Notes under the pieces: generated by a model
What the model was told of the DNA's origin: nothing
Database searches by the model: none
Seen by the model: only the letters and a program-made list of their open reading frames with translations
Position numbers and translations under genes: made by a program
Source: an uncultured Bacilli bacterium
GTDB lineage: Bacteria > Bacillota_I > Bacilli_A > RF39 > UBA660
Direction: 5' to 3'
Length of the DNA: 64,000 bases
Assembly (NCBI GenBank): GCA_934086935.1
Contig: CAKOIQ010000005.1
Location: forward strand, 7,532 to 71,531
Shown: piece after piece, positions 26,291 through 35,358 of the stretch
Numbering within the stretch: the first letter of the stretch is position 1
How the letters are laid out: each line of letters begins with the position of its first letter

Positions 26291-29200
26291 TTATGGCCAG
26301 TTTTTATTAACATATAAATATGCATTAACTAATTCAGGATCAGGATATTTACCATCTGGGAATAATTTCTTCATAACAGCATTAGATTGATAATCTTTCA
26401 TACTACCAGATATAAATTTACCAGGATTAACCTCATCAGTAGCATCATAATAGAAGTATTTCCATTTATTTGCTCTTGTATTAGCTAGTAAAGTTGAATC
26501 ATCTGAGAAAGCATCAATAAATGAACTTTCACATTCCTTACCTGAACTATTACATACAAAGCAATAATCAGCATTTTCATCTTTACTTACCTTTTTACCA
26601 TTAGTACAAATATTAAATACTGAATAATTAAATGATGCTCTATTATTATTCTTTTTAATAATTTGCATATCTTTAGTAGTTAAAGTTATTTCATATTCTA
26701 AGAACTCTTTAGTAGAATCATCATATAAATCGGCAAGTTCAGAACTATTTAAAGCAATGGTTTTATCTTCAATATTATTATTTTTATCATTATCATTTAA
26801 ATCAGTAACTAAAGCTAAATAAGTATCTCCAACATTAGAAATAATCTTACTACCACCATTTGCTTCAATTAATTTTTCTGCAGTCTTACCTTTAACATCA
26901 CTCCAGTTAGTATTAACTCTATCTTGTGGTGTCACATTATCAGTTGCAATACTTCTATATATGATAGCTTGATCACTAGGTGGACATGTATCACATAATC
27001 TTATTGTTTTAGATGCTCTATTACAATAAATACACTTACTATATAAATGTCCAGAGGCATCTTTATTTTCCTCTTTATATTTAGTATATGACTTTTGAAT
27101 ATTAGCACTTGCTTGATTATGACCTACTTTATCAATTTCAAATCTAGTTTGATATTCACCTTGTTCAATTGAAATTTGAGTATCATAAACATAACCAATT
27201 AAAATACCATTTTGATTAATAGTTTCTTCATGCTCATAATTAATAGTCTTAAGTTCAGTTCTACCAGTAGAAATCAAAGTATATGTAGCTTTCTCTGGTC
27301 TATAATAAACTGTACGTTTAGCAGAATAATTACAATCTTTATTTGTCTTATAAGTAAAACCATTATAACTAGCAGTACCACTATTACATCCTCCACTAAG
27401 TTCAGTATCTCCAGTAACATTAGGCCAGTATTTAACTGAATTATAAGAAGGAACCATAGTTACTTTAGTAGTAATAGTCGGACTATCATCTTTATCATAT
27501 ACTTTTTGATCATAATAAAATGTAAGTTCAGGTTCTAAATTATATTTCCATTCCTTAGCTCTTAAATCACTATAAGATTCACACTCTTGTTTATAATTTT
27601 GAAGTTGTATAACTCTTTGATTAGCTAAATCATATTCAGCTTGAGCAGCATCCCTATCAGTAGCACTATTAAGCTTATTTCTAGCATCATTAAGAGCACT
27701 TACAGCACCCTGATAATCACTAAGCCATCTATCAACATTAGTATGAAAATTCATTGTTAAAGTACCACTAACATAGGGTTGTCTAAAGCAATTTTTACTA
27801 GAAGCATTCGGATTAGTTTGACATTCATTCTTAGTTAACTCCTCAAATACAAAAGATCTACCACTAATAGATTCAGTAGTACCTGGAAAATTAATACTTA
27901 AATCCTCACTAGTATACAACATACAATAATTATTACCACTAGATAACTTAGAAGCATAATCTCTATCTAAATTATTACTAATTTGACTCTCATTATACAT
28001 ATTGCTTAAATCATTAGTCTTATAAGCACCACTCTCTAAATTATTAACACTCTTCATAACTTTATTTAAAGATTTTTGATAAATATAAGATTTAGAATAA
28101 CCAACATACTTATTATTTTGATAATATCCATCTCTTTCCAAACATCCTAAACTACTACCACAGACATTTGAAAATTCAACAACATCATCTTCCATACAAG
28201 TATCTTTATAATAATTTAAATCATCACTATTAGTAATATCTTTAACATTAACATCACTACAACAACCATATTCCATATATTCTCTAACAGTTACAGTCTT
28301 ATTGCCAACTTTATAACCATTATCTTGACGTTGACAAGCTTTAGGAACATTAACACCTAATACTGCTGTTCCACTAGAATTACCTGGTTTATTACTAATA
28401 ACAAGCATTCTTTGCATATGTTGATCTAACATATTTGCAGCATAACCATTATAACAACCACTACCATAACAAGTACCTTGTTTAATAGAATAAGTCATAC
28501 CACCAGTATAAGAATAATTAATATTAACATTAACTTGTGTAGCATCAGTATTTAAATTATTATTTTTATTTTGAACTAATACCTCAATAACTTCATTATT
28601 AGCAATTTCTCTATTTAAATAACTACCAGATATTGCACATTCATAATTACTATTATTAACAGAACATCCTGTTAAAGTAATCTTAGCATCAACTGGATTA
28701 ATAACTACTTTTGCTCCTACATATTGTGAAAATAAACGATCTGATCCTTCATTTCTTCTTGTTTTAGTAGAATCTTCATACATATTAACAGTTAAATTAC
28801 CACTACTTCCACCATTAATACTTACTTGTGGAGTATTTACTGAACTACAACCTTGATAAACTTTTGATGTCGTATCTCCATAAGCTTTAACACCAGCACA
28901 GAAAACTTTTTGTAATTGAGCAAAATTTGGTGAACTCTTAGAAATAGTTGTCTCAGTACTATGAATTGGACTTAATCCAGCTAATGTATAACCAGCATTG
29001 GTAAGCATTCTAATAAATACATCTTTATATACACCATCATAAGGGAAAAACCAGAAACTTTCTCCATATCCATTTGGTGAATAAAATGAAGTAAGAATAC
29101 GAGCCCCATCTGAAGCAGTTACAGTGCTTGCTCCAATTGCATCAGCAGCTGCAAACATCGTTGCAAATGCTCTACCAAGCGGTGTATTAATATCTAAATC

Positions 29201-29434
29201 AGATAAATCATTAATATAAGCAGGAGAGGCAGCACCACCATCTATACAATACATAGTTTGATTAGCATAAGGCCCATTAGTCATATAATAACGGAAAGTA
29301 GTTACATGAAGCCCACTGCCCTCAAAATAAGCACCTCCAGTTGCATGATCACTACCAACATTATATAGTTCCGCTTTTGCCTCAATCGGTAAAACCAATA
29401 AAACACTTAAAATAAATAACCAAAACTTTTTCAT
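26291..29434 (-). CDS. Large cysteine-rich secreted surface protein (1047 residues)
   Basis: An N-terminal signal peptide (about 1-20, cleavage near EAKA-E) is visible. The mature start contains the segment NQTMYCIDGGAASP near residue 60, similar to the cysteine site of Gram-positive thioester adhesion domains. The matching TQ-x-A-x-W glutamine motif is not evident, so this is only a suggestion. About 25 cysteines follow, including a CIYC / CDTC four-cysteine knot near 790 and a short coiled coil near 575-610. No C-terminal membrane anchor or LPXTG is seen. The gene overlaps the 230-residue membrane protein by 1 nt. It is probably a surface or pilus-tip protein handled by the Tad-like machine. 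Confidence 0.65.
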   Translation of the reverse strand: MKKFWLFILSVLLVLPIEAKAELYNVGSDHATGGAYFEGSGLHVTTFRYYMTNGPYANQTMYCIDGGAASPAYINDLSDLDINTPLGRAFATMFAAADAIGASTVTASDGARILTSFYSPNGYGESFWFFPYDGVYKDVFIRMLTNAGYTLAGLSPIHSTETTISKSSPNFAQLQKVFCAGVKAYGDTTSKVYQGCSSVNTPQVSINGGSSGNLTVNMYEDSTKTRRNEGSDRLFSQYVGAKVVINPVDAKITLTGCSVNNSNYECAISGSYLNREIANNEVIEVLVQNKNNNLNTDATQVNVNINYSYTGGMTYSIKQGTCYGSGCYNGYAANMLDQHMQRMLVISNKPGNSSGTAVLGVNVPKACQRQDNGYKVGNKTVTVREYMEYGCCSDVNVKDITNSDDLNYYKDTCMEDDVVEFSNVCGSSLGCLERDGYYQNNKYVGYSKSYIYQKSLNKVMKSVNNLESGAYKTNDLSNMYNESQISNNLDRDYASKLSSGNNYCMLYTSEDLSINFPGTTESISGRSFVFEELTKNECQTNPNASSKNCFRQPYVSGTLTMNFHTNVDRWLSDYQGAVSALNDARNKLNSATDRDAAQAEYDLANQRVIQLQNYKQECESYSDLRAKEWKYNLEPELTFYYDQKVYDKDDSPTITTKVTMVPSYNSVKYWPNVTGDTELSGGCNSGTASYNGFTYKTNKDCNYSAKRTVYYRPEKATYTLISTGRTELKTINYEHEETINQNGILIGYVYDTQISIEQGEYQTRFEIDKVGHNQASANIQKSYTKYKEENKDASGHLYSKCIYCNRASKTIRLCDTCPPSDQAIIYRSIATDNVTPQDRVNTNWSDVKGKTAEKLIEANGGSKIISNVGDTYLALVTDLNDNDKNNNIEDKTIALNSSELADLYDDSTKEFLEYEITLTTKDMQIIKKNNNRASFNYSVFNICTNGKKVSKDENADYCFVCNSSGKECESSFIDAFSDDSTLLANTRANKWKYFYYDATDEVNPGKFISGSMKDYQSNAVMKKLFPDGKYPDPELVNAYLYVNKNWP

Positions 29435-30126
29435 TATAAAGCACCTCTTCTTTTAGAAATTATAATGTATCCCCCAACAAGTAAAACAATCACACCACCA
29501 CTAATAGCAAGAATTTTCCAATTTTCCTTAAAGAAATTACCACTACCAGTACCATCACTCTTATTAGTAATTGTAATATTATTTTTTTCTAAATACTCTT
29601 TAACCTTCTCATCAATATTCCATTCAGTCGCTCCCGTATCTTCTGTAATATATTTTTGACACATCGGAACATCAGGATTATCAAGACAAATCTTATATTT
29701 AACATTTTGATTATAATAAGGTTTCTTTAAAGTAATCTTCTTAACACTATCAGCCTTACAAGAATCTAAATTAGAAAAAATCTCAATATAATAATTACCC
29801 TTACCAAAAAGATCACTAGAACTAAAACTATACTTACCATTATTAGTCTTAGAATAAGTTACAATATCTTCATTCTTATTAAAATCACTAGTAATCTTAA
29901 CAAAAATATCATTAGTTAAATTATAAATAGTAAAATCAATTGAAGGAAAAACCTCATATTCCGAAGAATTTTTCTTAACCTTACCTTCATTAACCATATA
30001 ATTAGTTTTAATACCATTAGCAGCCTTATTTACCTTCTCCAAATCAGTTCCCGAACAAGAAGCCGCATAAACATTAATTGAAGAAAATAACATAACTCCT
30101 AAAAGTAGTTTTACAATACTCTTCAT
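29434..30126 (-). CDS. Secreted protein with C-terminal membrane anchor
   Basis: 230 residues. A signal peptide (about 1-21, ending VYAAS) precedes a beta-rich ectodomain of about 180 residues with several cysteines. The C-terminus is a single membrane helix (about 205-225, AISGGVIVLLVGGYIIISKR) with a short basic tail, but no LPXTG motif. It is the first gene of the Tad-like surface locus and directly precedes the 1047-residue protein, so the two products may form a complex. Family not recognised. Confidence 0.6.
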   Translation of the reverse strand: MKSIVKLLLGVMLFSSINVYAASCSGTDLEKVNKAANGIKTNYMVNEGKVKKNSSEYEVFPSIDFTIYNLTNDIFVKITSDFNKNEDIVTYSKTNNGKYSFSSSDLFGKGNYYIEIFSNLDSCKADSVKKITLKKPYYNQNVKYKICLDNPDVPMCQKYITEDTGATEWNIDEKVKEYLEKNNITITNKSDGTGSGNFFKENWKILAISGGVIVLLVGGYIIISKRRGAL

Positions 30127-30234
30127 AAATCCACCTATCTATCTTTTATAAGTATAACATAATATTTTCAAAAAAAACACAATAATTTTTTAACAAATAA
30201 AAAAAGTATGATAAAATTATAATGGTGAATAAAA

Positions 30235-30864
30235 ATGACATTCAAAAAAATGATATTAAGCTTCTTAACATATCTATTTTTACTAACTGGAGTTAATACA
30301 TTCTTAACTCTTTTAAAACCATCAAACATAACCTTTACAATAATAAACATCCTAACAATGTTAATATTAATTATAACTTTAATAAAAATAAATAATCTAA
30401 ATATCAGAGAAACAATTAAAGATTTCAAAACAAACTATAAAAAATATTTAATATTAATTTTAAAAACCCTAGCCATTGGACTAGTATTTATAATTATTTC
30501 TAACCTAATAATAACCAAATTTAATGACCTCCCTCAAAATGAATTAATCATAAGAGAAGAGCTAAAAAAATATCCCTTTTATTACACATTAAATATAATA
30601 ATATTTAGTCCCATTATAGAAGAAATCCTATTTAGATATAACTTAACCATCATAAAAAATAAATATATCTATATAATAGTTTCAACCCTATTATTTGCTA
30701 TATTACATATACAAAAAATACCTCAAGATTTAATTCATCTAATATCATACACCCTAATGTCACTAACATTCCTTTATCCCTTTTATAAAACCAAAAATAT
30801 CTTAAGTTCAATTATAACTCACAGTGTTTATAACCTAATCACTTTAATAACAATAATATTATAA
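30235..30864 (+). CDS. CPBP-family intramembrane metalloprotease
   Basis: 209 residues with about six membrane helices. The Abi/CPBP motifs are visible: IIEEILFRY (EExxxR) near 127, ILHIQ near 157 and the final SIITHSVYNL (HxxxN) near 195. Members include Rce1-like and bacteriocin-immunity proteins; the substrate is unknown. The gene starts at ATG 30235 behind GGTGA and is followed 9 nt later by the metallophosphoesterase-like gene, so the two are likely cotranscribed, divergently from the Tad-like locus. Confidence 0.82.
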   Translation: MTFKKMILSFLTYLFLLTGVNTFLTLLKPSNITFTIINILTMLILIITLIKINNLNIRETIKDFKTNYKKYLILILKTLAIGLVFIIISNLIITKFNDLPQNELIIREELKKYPFYYTLNIIIFSPIIEEILFRYNLTIIKNKYIYIIVSTLLFAILHIQKIPQDLIHLISYTLMSLTFLYPFYKTKNILSSIITHSVYNLITLITIIL

Positions 30865-30873
30865 GGAGTCATT

Positions 30874-31722
30874 ATGAATAAAAAAGAAAAACAAGAATCT
30901 AAAAGTAAATCACATATCTTTATATATATACTATTAATTCTTGGATTAATAATTATTTATAGTAGATATATCTCTACTACCGGCATTAAAATTAAAGAAT
31001 ACAGTATAATTAATAACAAAATACCAGAAAGTTTTAAAGGCTTTAAAATAGTTCATTTTACTGATTTAAAATATGGTTCAACTATAAATAAAAAATATCT
31101 AGATAAACTAATCAATCAAATAAACCAATTAAATCCAGATATAATCATATTTACAGGCGATTTAATTTCATCAGATTACAAACTAACCGAAGATAATAAA
31201 AAAAATATTATAGAATCACTAAATAAACTAAATCCCAAATTAAATACATACTCAGTTCGTGGTGATAACGATATTAATGAAAATTATAACAGTATCATTA
31301 CCCAAACCAAAATAATAGAATTAAATAATTTAAACAAACTAATTTATTATAAAGGTGACACTCCCATTATGTTAATAGGATTAGATGATTCAATTAACGG
31401 TAACCAAAACATCGAAATGGCATTTAATTATGAAGATAATAATTACTATAAAATATTACTAACACATGAACCAGATAGATATGAAAAAATTAAAGATAAA
31501 AATTTAGATCTAATCTTAGCCGGACATTCTCTTAATGGACAAATAAGACTCCCATTTATTGGAAGTATATATACTCCAAATGGTGCCAAAAAATATTATG
31601 ATGCTAAATATAAAATAGATAAAACTGAAATATATATATCAAGTGGTTTAGGAACCAGTAAAATTCCTTATCGTCTAAATAATCGTCCATCTATTAACTT
31701 ATATAGGTTTTATAACAATTAA
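30874..31722 (+). CDS. Metallophosphoesterase-like membrane-anchored protein with altered metal site
   Basis: 282 residues: an N-terminal membrane helix (about 15-31) and a calcineurin-like domain similar to YkuE-type phosphoesterases. The fold motifs are recognisable but changed: HFTDLKYG (usual D-x-H), FTGDLIS (kept), RGDND (usual GNHD), LTHEPD (kept) and AGHSLNGQ (usual GHTHGGQ). Three of the expected metal or catalytic residues are therefore replaced (His to Lys, Asn-His to Asp-Asn, His to Leu). Activity may be lost or need one metal only. It follows the CPBP protease with a 9 nt gap and an AAGGAG site. Confidence 0.78.
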   Translation: MNKKEKQESKSKSHIFIYILLILGLIIIYSRYISTTGIKIKEYSIINNKIPESFKGFKIVHFTDLKYGSTINKKYLDKLINQINQLNPDIIIFTGDLISSDYKLTEDNKKNIIESLNKLNPKLNTYSVRGDNDINENYNSIITQTKIIELNNLNKLIYYKGDTPIMLIGLDDSINGNQNIEMAFNYEDNNYYKILLTHEPDRYEKIKDKNLDLILAGHSLNGQIRLPFIGSIYTPNGAKKYYDAKYKIDKTEIYISSGLGTSKIPYRLNNRPSINLYRFYNN

Positions 31723-31758
31723 AAAACTCCTTTCATATAATACAAAGAAAGGAGTTTT
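31723..31758 (+). terminator. Hairpin: terminator that also holds the ribosome site of the next ORF
   Basis: AAAACTCCTTTC (31723-31734) pairs with GAAAGGAGTTTT (31747-31758), with a 12-base loop and a T-rich 3' side. It sits just after the phosphoesterase gene. The right arm contains AAAGGAG, the ribosome site of the ORF starting at 31764, so any read-through transcript would have that site paired. Confidence 0.7.
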
Positions 31759-31763
31759 CTTAT

Positions 31764-31973
31764 ATGATTATTTATCCTAATAATTATAATGGAGATAGAC
31801 AATTTTGGTTTCCATTTCTTTTAGGAGGATTAGGTGGTGCAGCAGTTGTTAGTGCCTCTCGTCCCAGACCTGTATATGTAACAAACCCAAATTATAATTA
31901 TAATAATCCCTACCCATATGGATATAACTATTATGGAGGCTACAACTACAGTCCATATCCCTATTACAGATAA
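31764..31973 (+). CDS. Tyr/Asn/Gly-rich small protein (69 residues)
   Basis: The N-terminal half has one hydrophobic Gly-rich segment (FWFPFLLGGLGGAAVVSA, about 15-32). The C-terminal half is a run of Tyr, Asn, Pro and Gly (for example YPYGYNYYGGYNY). Such composition is seen in small coat or surface peptides of Firmicutes, though no specific family is recognised. Start ATG 31764 lies 9 nt after GGAG within a hairpin. Its stop lies in the terminator at 31972. Confidence 0.6.
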   Translation: MIIYPNNYNGDRQFWFPFLLGGLGGAAVVSASRPRPVYVTNPNYNYNNPYPYGYNYYGGYNYSPYPYYR

Positions 31974-31991
31974 GGCTTAAGCCTTATTTTT
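31972..31991 (+). terminator. Terminator after the Tyr-rich ORF
   Basis: TAAGGCTTAAGCCTTA palindrome followed by TTTTTATT on the plus strand. It also overlaps the 3' end of the convergent rodA-like gene. Confidence 0.65.
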
Positions 31992-33005
31992 ATTTAAAAT
32001 AAAACCTAAAACCAACATATAAGAAAAAAGCGAACTACCACCATAACTAATAAAAGGTAAAGTAATTCCCATAATTGGAAATAACCCAATATTCATAAAA
32101 ATATTAATACAAAACTGCACTAACAAAGTAAAAACAAAACATCTACTTAAATCATCATACCTAAACTCTAAAATAAATTTAAATAAATAAAAATAAACCA
32201 TAAGTAAAAAAATTAAACCAACATATCCAAAATTAGCAATCAACAAAGTAAAAGCAAAATCAGTAGGAGCTTCCGGAAAATAAATATAATTTTTAATTCC
32301 AAACAATCCACTATTAGAAATACTCTTAAGAGCCTCATTAATTTGATAACCATCACCCAAATTAACTAACCTATCCATCCTATAAAAGAAACTAGTCCCA
32401 AATAAATCTATAAACAATTCTTGCCTTTTAAAATATAAAAAGAAAAATAAACCAAGAAAACCTAAAATAAAAGCACTACCCCCAATATAATAAAACTTAT
32501 TAATTTTTTTACTAATTATAAAATAAAACCAAACACATAAATATAAAATAACCCCACCAGTATCCGGCTCAATAAAAGTAAGAACCGAAGGTATTAAAAC
32601 AATAAGAAAAGAATATAAAATAAATTTAAAATCACTTAAATGACTATATTTATCTTTAAAATGAAATAAATAAATCATTAAAAAACTTCTCATAAACTCA
32701 GAAGCCTGGATACTAAAAAAAACCAACTTTAACCAACTTCTAGCCCCATTAACATCAGTACCAAACAAATAAGTAACAATAAGTAAAAACACACCAAAAA
32801 CATATAAAAAAATACTCTTATCAATAATAAAATCAACATTAAAATACCTAAGAAAATAAATAAAACCAAAAGAAACTAAAAACCAAACCCCCTGCTTAAT
32901 AAAATAATTACTAAACAAAGAAGAAAAACTACCAGCATAATAATTATTTAAAACACTAATAATCATAAAAACAATTAAAACAAAAATAACTTTAAATCTT
33001 TTCAT
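31977..33005 (-). CDS. SEDS-family glycosyltransferase (RodA/FtsW-like)
   Basis: 342 residues, about ten membrane helices. SEDS landmarks are present: GARSWLKL with the following SIQASEF (usual QPSE), FIEPDTGG with the catalytic Asp region, and PFISYGGSSLFSYM near the C-terminus. These enzymes polymerise glycan strands from lipid II with a class B PBP. It is shorter than typical FtsW/RodA (370-400), and the ASE in place of PSE is a small divergence. No PBP gene is adjacent, so RodA and FtsW cannot be told apart by context. Confidence 0.85.
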   Translation of the reverse strand: MKRFKVIFVLIVFMIISVLNNYYAGSFSSLFSNYFIKQGVWFLVSFGFIYFLRYFNVDFIIDKSIFLYVFGVFLLIVTYLFGTDVNGARSWLKLVFFSIQASEFMRSFLMIYLFHFKDKYSHLSDFKFILYSFLIVLIPSVLTFIEPDTGGVILYLCVWFYFIISKKINKFYYIGGSAFILGFLGLFFFLYFKRQELFIDLFGTSFFYRMDRLVNLGDGYQINEALKSISNSGLFGIKNYIYFPEAPTDFAFTLLIANFGYVGLIFLLMVYFYLFKFILEFRYDDLSRCFVFTLLVQFCINIFMNIGLFPIMGITLPFISYGGSSLFSYMLVLGFILNKNKA

Positions 33006-33059
33006 ATTAATATTTTGTGAAAATAATAATTATTATACATATAATTAATAGGAGGTCAT

Positions 33060-33302
33060 ATGAGTTTACCAGAAATATTTAAAAATACCATTAATGATAA
33101 CAAAGAAGAAAAACTATATAGAGGTAAATTTACCCAAGTAACAGATGAATCAATCTACGACAATCTACCAGTTAAAGTTCACATCGTAACAAATACCAAA
33201 AATATTACCACTACAATTATCGGTAAAACCCAAAACTATATAGTCACCAAAGAAAGAGATGTTATTAATATTAATGATATAAAAGAAATAACAAAAATAT
33301 AA
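33060..33302 (+). CDS. Small unknown protein (80 residues)
   Basis: Start ATG 33060 is preceded by AGGAGGT. The product is soluble, with a helical first third and a beta-rich remainder (VKVHIVTNTKNITTTIIG). No cysteine or membrane segment, and no family recognised. It is divergently transcribed from the rodA-like gene across a 54 bp AT-rich gap and ends in a bidirectional terminator shared with DUF285 gene 3. Confidence 0.6.
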   Translation: MSLPEIFKNTINDNKEEKLYRGKFTQVTDESIYDNLPVKVHIVTNTKNITTTIIGKTQNYIVTKERDVININDIKEITKI

Positions 33303-33327
33303 AAAAGACAATTCAATTGTCTTTTTT
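33303..33327. terminator. Bidirectional terminator
   Basis: AAAAGACAATT / AATTGTCTTTT palindrome with T runs on both strands, between the convergent 80-residue ORF and DUF285 gene 3. Confidence 0.85.
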
Positions 33328-35164
33328 AACTTTTAACAACAAATGTAAGACCTGATGGTTTTCCACTGCTTGCATTAAATTTATCTGCATCTGTTTGCGT
33401 ACGTGCATATCCTGTTGCCGCTTTACTTCCACCAAACATATTTGACATGTTGGTTACATTTGATGTATCAAAACCACTTAAATCTAATGTTGTTGCGGCA
33501 CTATAATAAAACATATGAGACATATCTGTTACCTTGGAGGTACTAAATTTTTCTAATCCCTTGATTTCGATTGCCGCACTATTCCAAAACATTCCTGACA
33601 TATTCGTAACATTAGATGTGTTAAAACTACTTAGATTTAAACTGGTGGCTTTACTCTGAGAAAACATTTGATACATATTGGTTACTTTCGATGTAACAAA
33701 ACTACTTAAATCTAAACTGGTGACGGAACTTCCATAAAACATACCAGACATACTAGTGACATTACTTGTATCAAAACTACTTAAATCTAATGTTGTTGCT
33801 TTACTTCCAGTAAACATAGATGACATATTGGTTACTTTCGATGTATTAAATTGAGTTAATCCTCTTATTTCTGTTGCGTCACTACTAGCAAACATCATTG
33901 ACATATCTGTTACTTTACTGGTATCAAAACCGCTTAAATCCAAACTTGTTGCTTTACTACTCCAAAACATATGTGACATCGTTGTAACACCACTGGTATC
34001 AAAATTACTTAAATCTAAACTTGTTGTTTCAGTACCAGCAAACATATAAGACATACTGATTACTTTCGAGTTATCAAATTTATCAAGGCCTTTGATTTTG
34101 GTTGCTTTACTTAAATAAAACATACCGTACATACTGGTAACATTACTGGTATCAAACGAACTTAAATCCAAACTAGTGGCAGAACTTCCAGAAAACATTT
34201 GATACATATTGGTTACTTTCGAGGTATCAAAACTACTTAAATCTAAACTTGTTGCGCCACTTGAATAAAACATCCTAGACATATCTGTTACTTTTGAGGT
34301 ATCAAAATTAGTTAGATTAATAATTTTAAGTTTAAAAAAATTGCCAAATAAATATTGAGAATTAGGATTTGCTACTACTCCTCCGTTTTGACCGATATAT
34401 AATTCATATAATCCATCATTATCTTCATCTAATGTATACGCCATGATACTGCCATTTTGTTTATCACTTGCATCCCAAGAAGCTATGGCATTACTTGGTA
34501 CAACGTTTGTATTATTAAATGTTACTTCTTCTATTTCAGTTCTAGCAATCGGTCCATTAAATGCTGAACTATTTGAATTTAAATTTTTATCACCCTCCAT
34601 TAATGCATCATAAGCAAGCGAACTTCCTGAATCTATTTTTATATATCCAGCAAAATTTTTACTTTGTCCATTATTTTGATTTTCACCAGTTTCTTTATAA
34701 AATATTCTTAAATTATATGAATGAGTTGATGTTTTTGATTTAAAAATACCTATTCCCATAATCACTTGTCCTAATTTTGGTATTGATTGATTTGCTTTAC
34801 TTATTAAAGTATCTGTTGAATTGGTTGTTGTTCCACTTATTGAATATGTTAAATCTCCAAAATTAAAGGCGTTATTTGAAACCACTAAATATAATCTATA
34901 ATTCATTTCCAAATCGGTGGTATTATTACCGGTAACAGTAAACACTTTATTTACCCATGCTTCCTCTCTGGGATAAATATTTTGCATTTTAATAGTACCC
35001 GAACCATTGGCATACTTTATTGTCATTTTACCACCTTTGGCAAGAATTGTAGAAGAAGATTCGTTATTAGTTACTGTTGAGAAGAAGGCATATGATAATC
35101 CTCCAAAAATCAAAACTAAAAACAATCCTGTAATTAATATTATCAATTTTTGCTTATTATTCAT
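33326..35164 (-). CDS. BspA/DUF285 repeat surface protein 3 (12 repeats)
   Basis: 612 residues from ATG 35164 (a TTG nine bases upstream is also in frame). The N-terminal helix, the beta domain with NIYPREEAWVNK and the junction ending AYTLDEDNDGLYELYIGQ are nearly identical to copies 2 and 4. Twelve DUF285 units follow. They include divergent ones (NSKVISMSYMF, VTSKVTNM), and the usual GYARTQTDADKFNASSGKP tail closes the protein. It is expected at the cell surface; no sorting motif is visible. Upstream is a G-rich-spacer promoter. Confidence 0.85.
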   Translation of the reverse strand: MNNKQKLIILITGLFLVLIFGGLSYAFFSTVTNNESSSTILAKGGKMTIKYANGSGTIKMQNIYPREEAWVNKVFTVTGNNTTDLEMNYRLYLVVSNNAFNFGDLTYSISGTTTNSTDTLISKANQSIPKLGQVIMGIGIFKSKTSTHSYNLRIFYKETGENQNNGQSKNFAGYIKIDSGSSLAYDALMEGDKNLNSNSSAFNGPIARTEIEEVTFNNTNVVPSNAIASWDASDKQNGSIMAYTLDEDNDGLYELYIGQNGGVVANPNSQYLFGNFFKLKIINLTNFDTSKVTDMSRMFYSSGATSLDLSSFDTSKVTNMYQMFSGSSATSLDLSSFDTSNVTSMYGMFYLSKATKIKGLDKFDNSKVISMSYMFAGTETTSLDLSNFDTSGVTTMSHMFWSSKATSLDLSGFDTSKVTDMSMMFASSDATEIRGLTQFNTSKVTNMSSMFTGSKATTLDLSSFDTSNVTSMSGMFYGSSVTSLDLSSFVTSKVTNMYQMFSQSKATSLNLSSFNTSNVTNMSGMFWNSAAIEIKGLEKFSTSKVTDMSHMFYYSAATTLDLSGFDTSNVTNMSNMFGGSKAATGYARTQTDADKFNASSGKPSGLTFVVKS

Positions 35165-35195
35165 GGTTAACAAACACTCCTTATTTTTCTATTTT

Positions 35196-35224
35196 ATTGT
35201 ACTATAATACCCCCTCCCGGTCAA
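35196..35224 (-). promoter_or_regulatory. Promoter of DUF285 gene 3 with interrupted G tract
   Basis: TTGACC (35224-35219), 17 nt spacer that begins GGGAGGGGG, then TACAAT (35201-35196) on the minus strand. The same promoter before the copy at 57118 has an unbroken run of eight G and a 16 nt spacer. Confidence 0.65.
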
Positions 35225-35265
35225 GGTTAACAAATTGAATTTTTTGGTCTACGCACGCGTAATGT

Positions 35266-35320
35266 AGTGGTAAGCTTAAAGTAGACAACTGAGAGGGTTA
35301 AGTAGGCAATTTATATTAGA
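35266..35320. repeat. GCTTAAAGTAGACAA-type intergenic motif, two near copies
   Basis: GTGGTAAGCTTAAAGTAGACAA near 35266-35288 is followed by TTAAGTAGGCAATTTATATT at 35299-35318. The whole word GTGGTGAGCTTAAAGTAGACAA plus TTTATATT recurs at 59740-59769, and AAGTAGACAA recurs at 55591 and, inverted, twice near 41128-41160. It may be the end of a lost mobile element; no transposase is present. Confidence 0.45.
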
Positions 35321-35358
35321 TAATATCAGTTCATAAAAACGTTATTTAAAACGTCTAA

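Noticed and set aside
30168..30428. 86-codon minus-strand frame opposite the CPBP gene start
   Set aside because: Very low-complexity Ile/Val/Phe/Lys sequence, antisense to a clear CPBP gene with motifs.
34561..34743. Plus-strand 60-codon frame inside DUF285 gene 3
   Set aside because: Composition is that of the antisense of a beta-rich AT-rich gene; no start signals.
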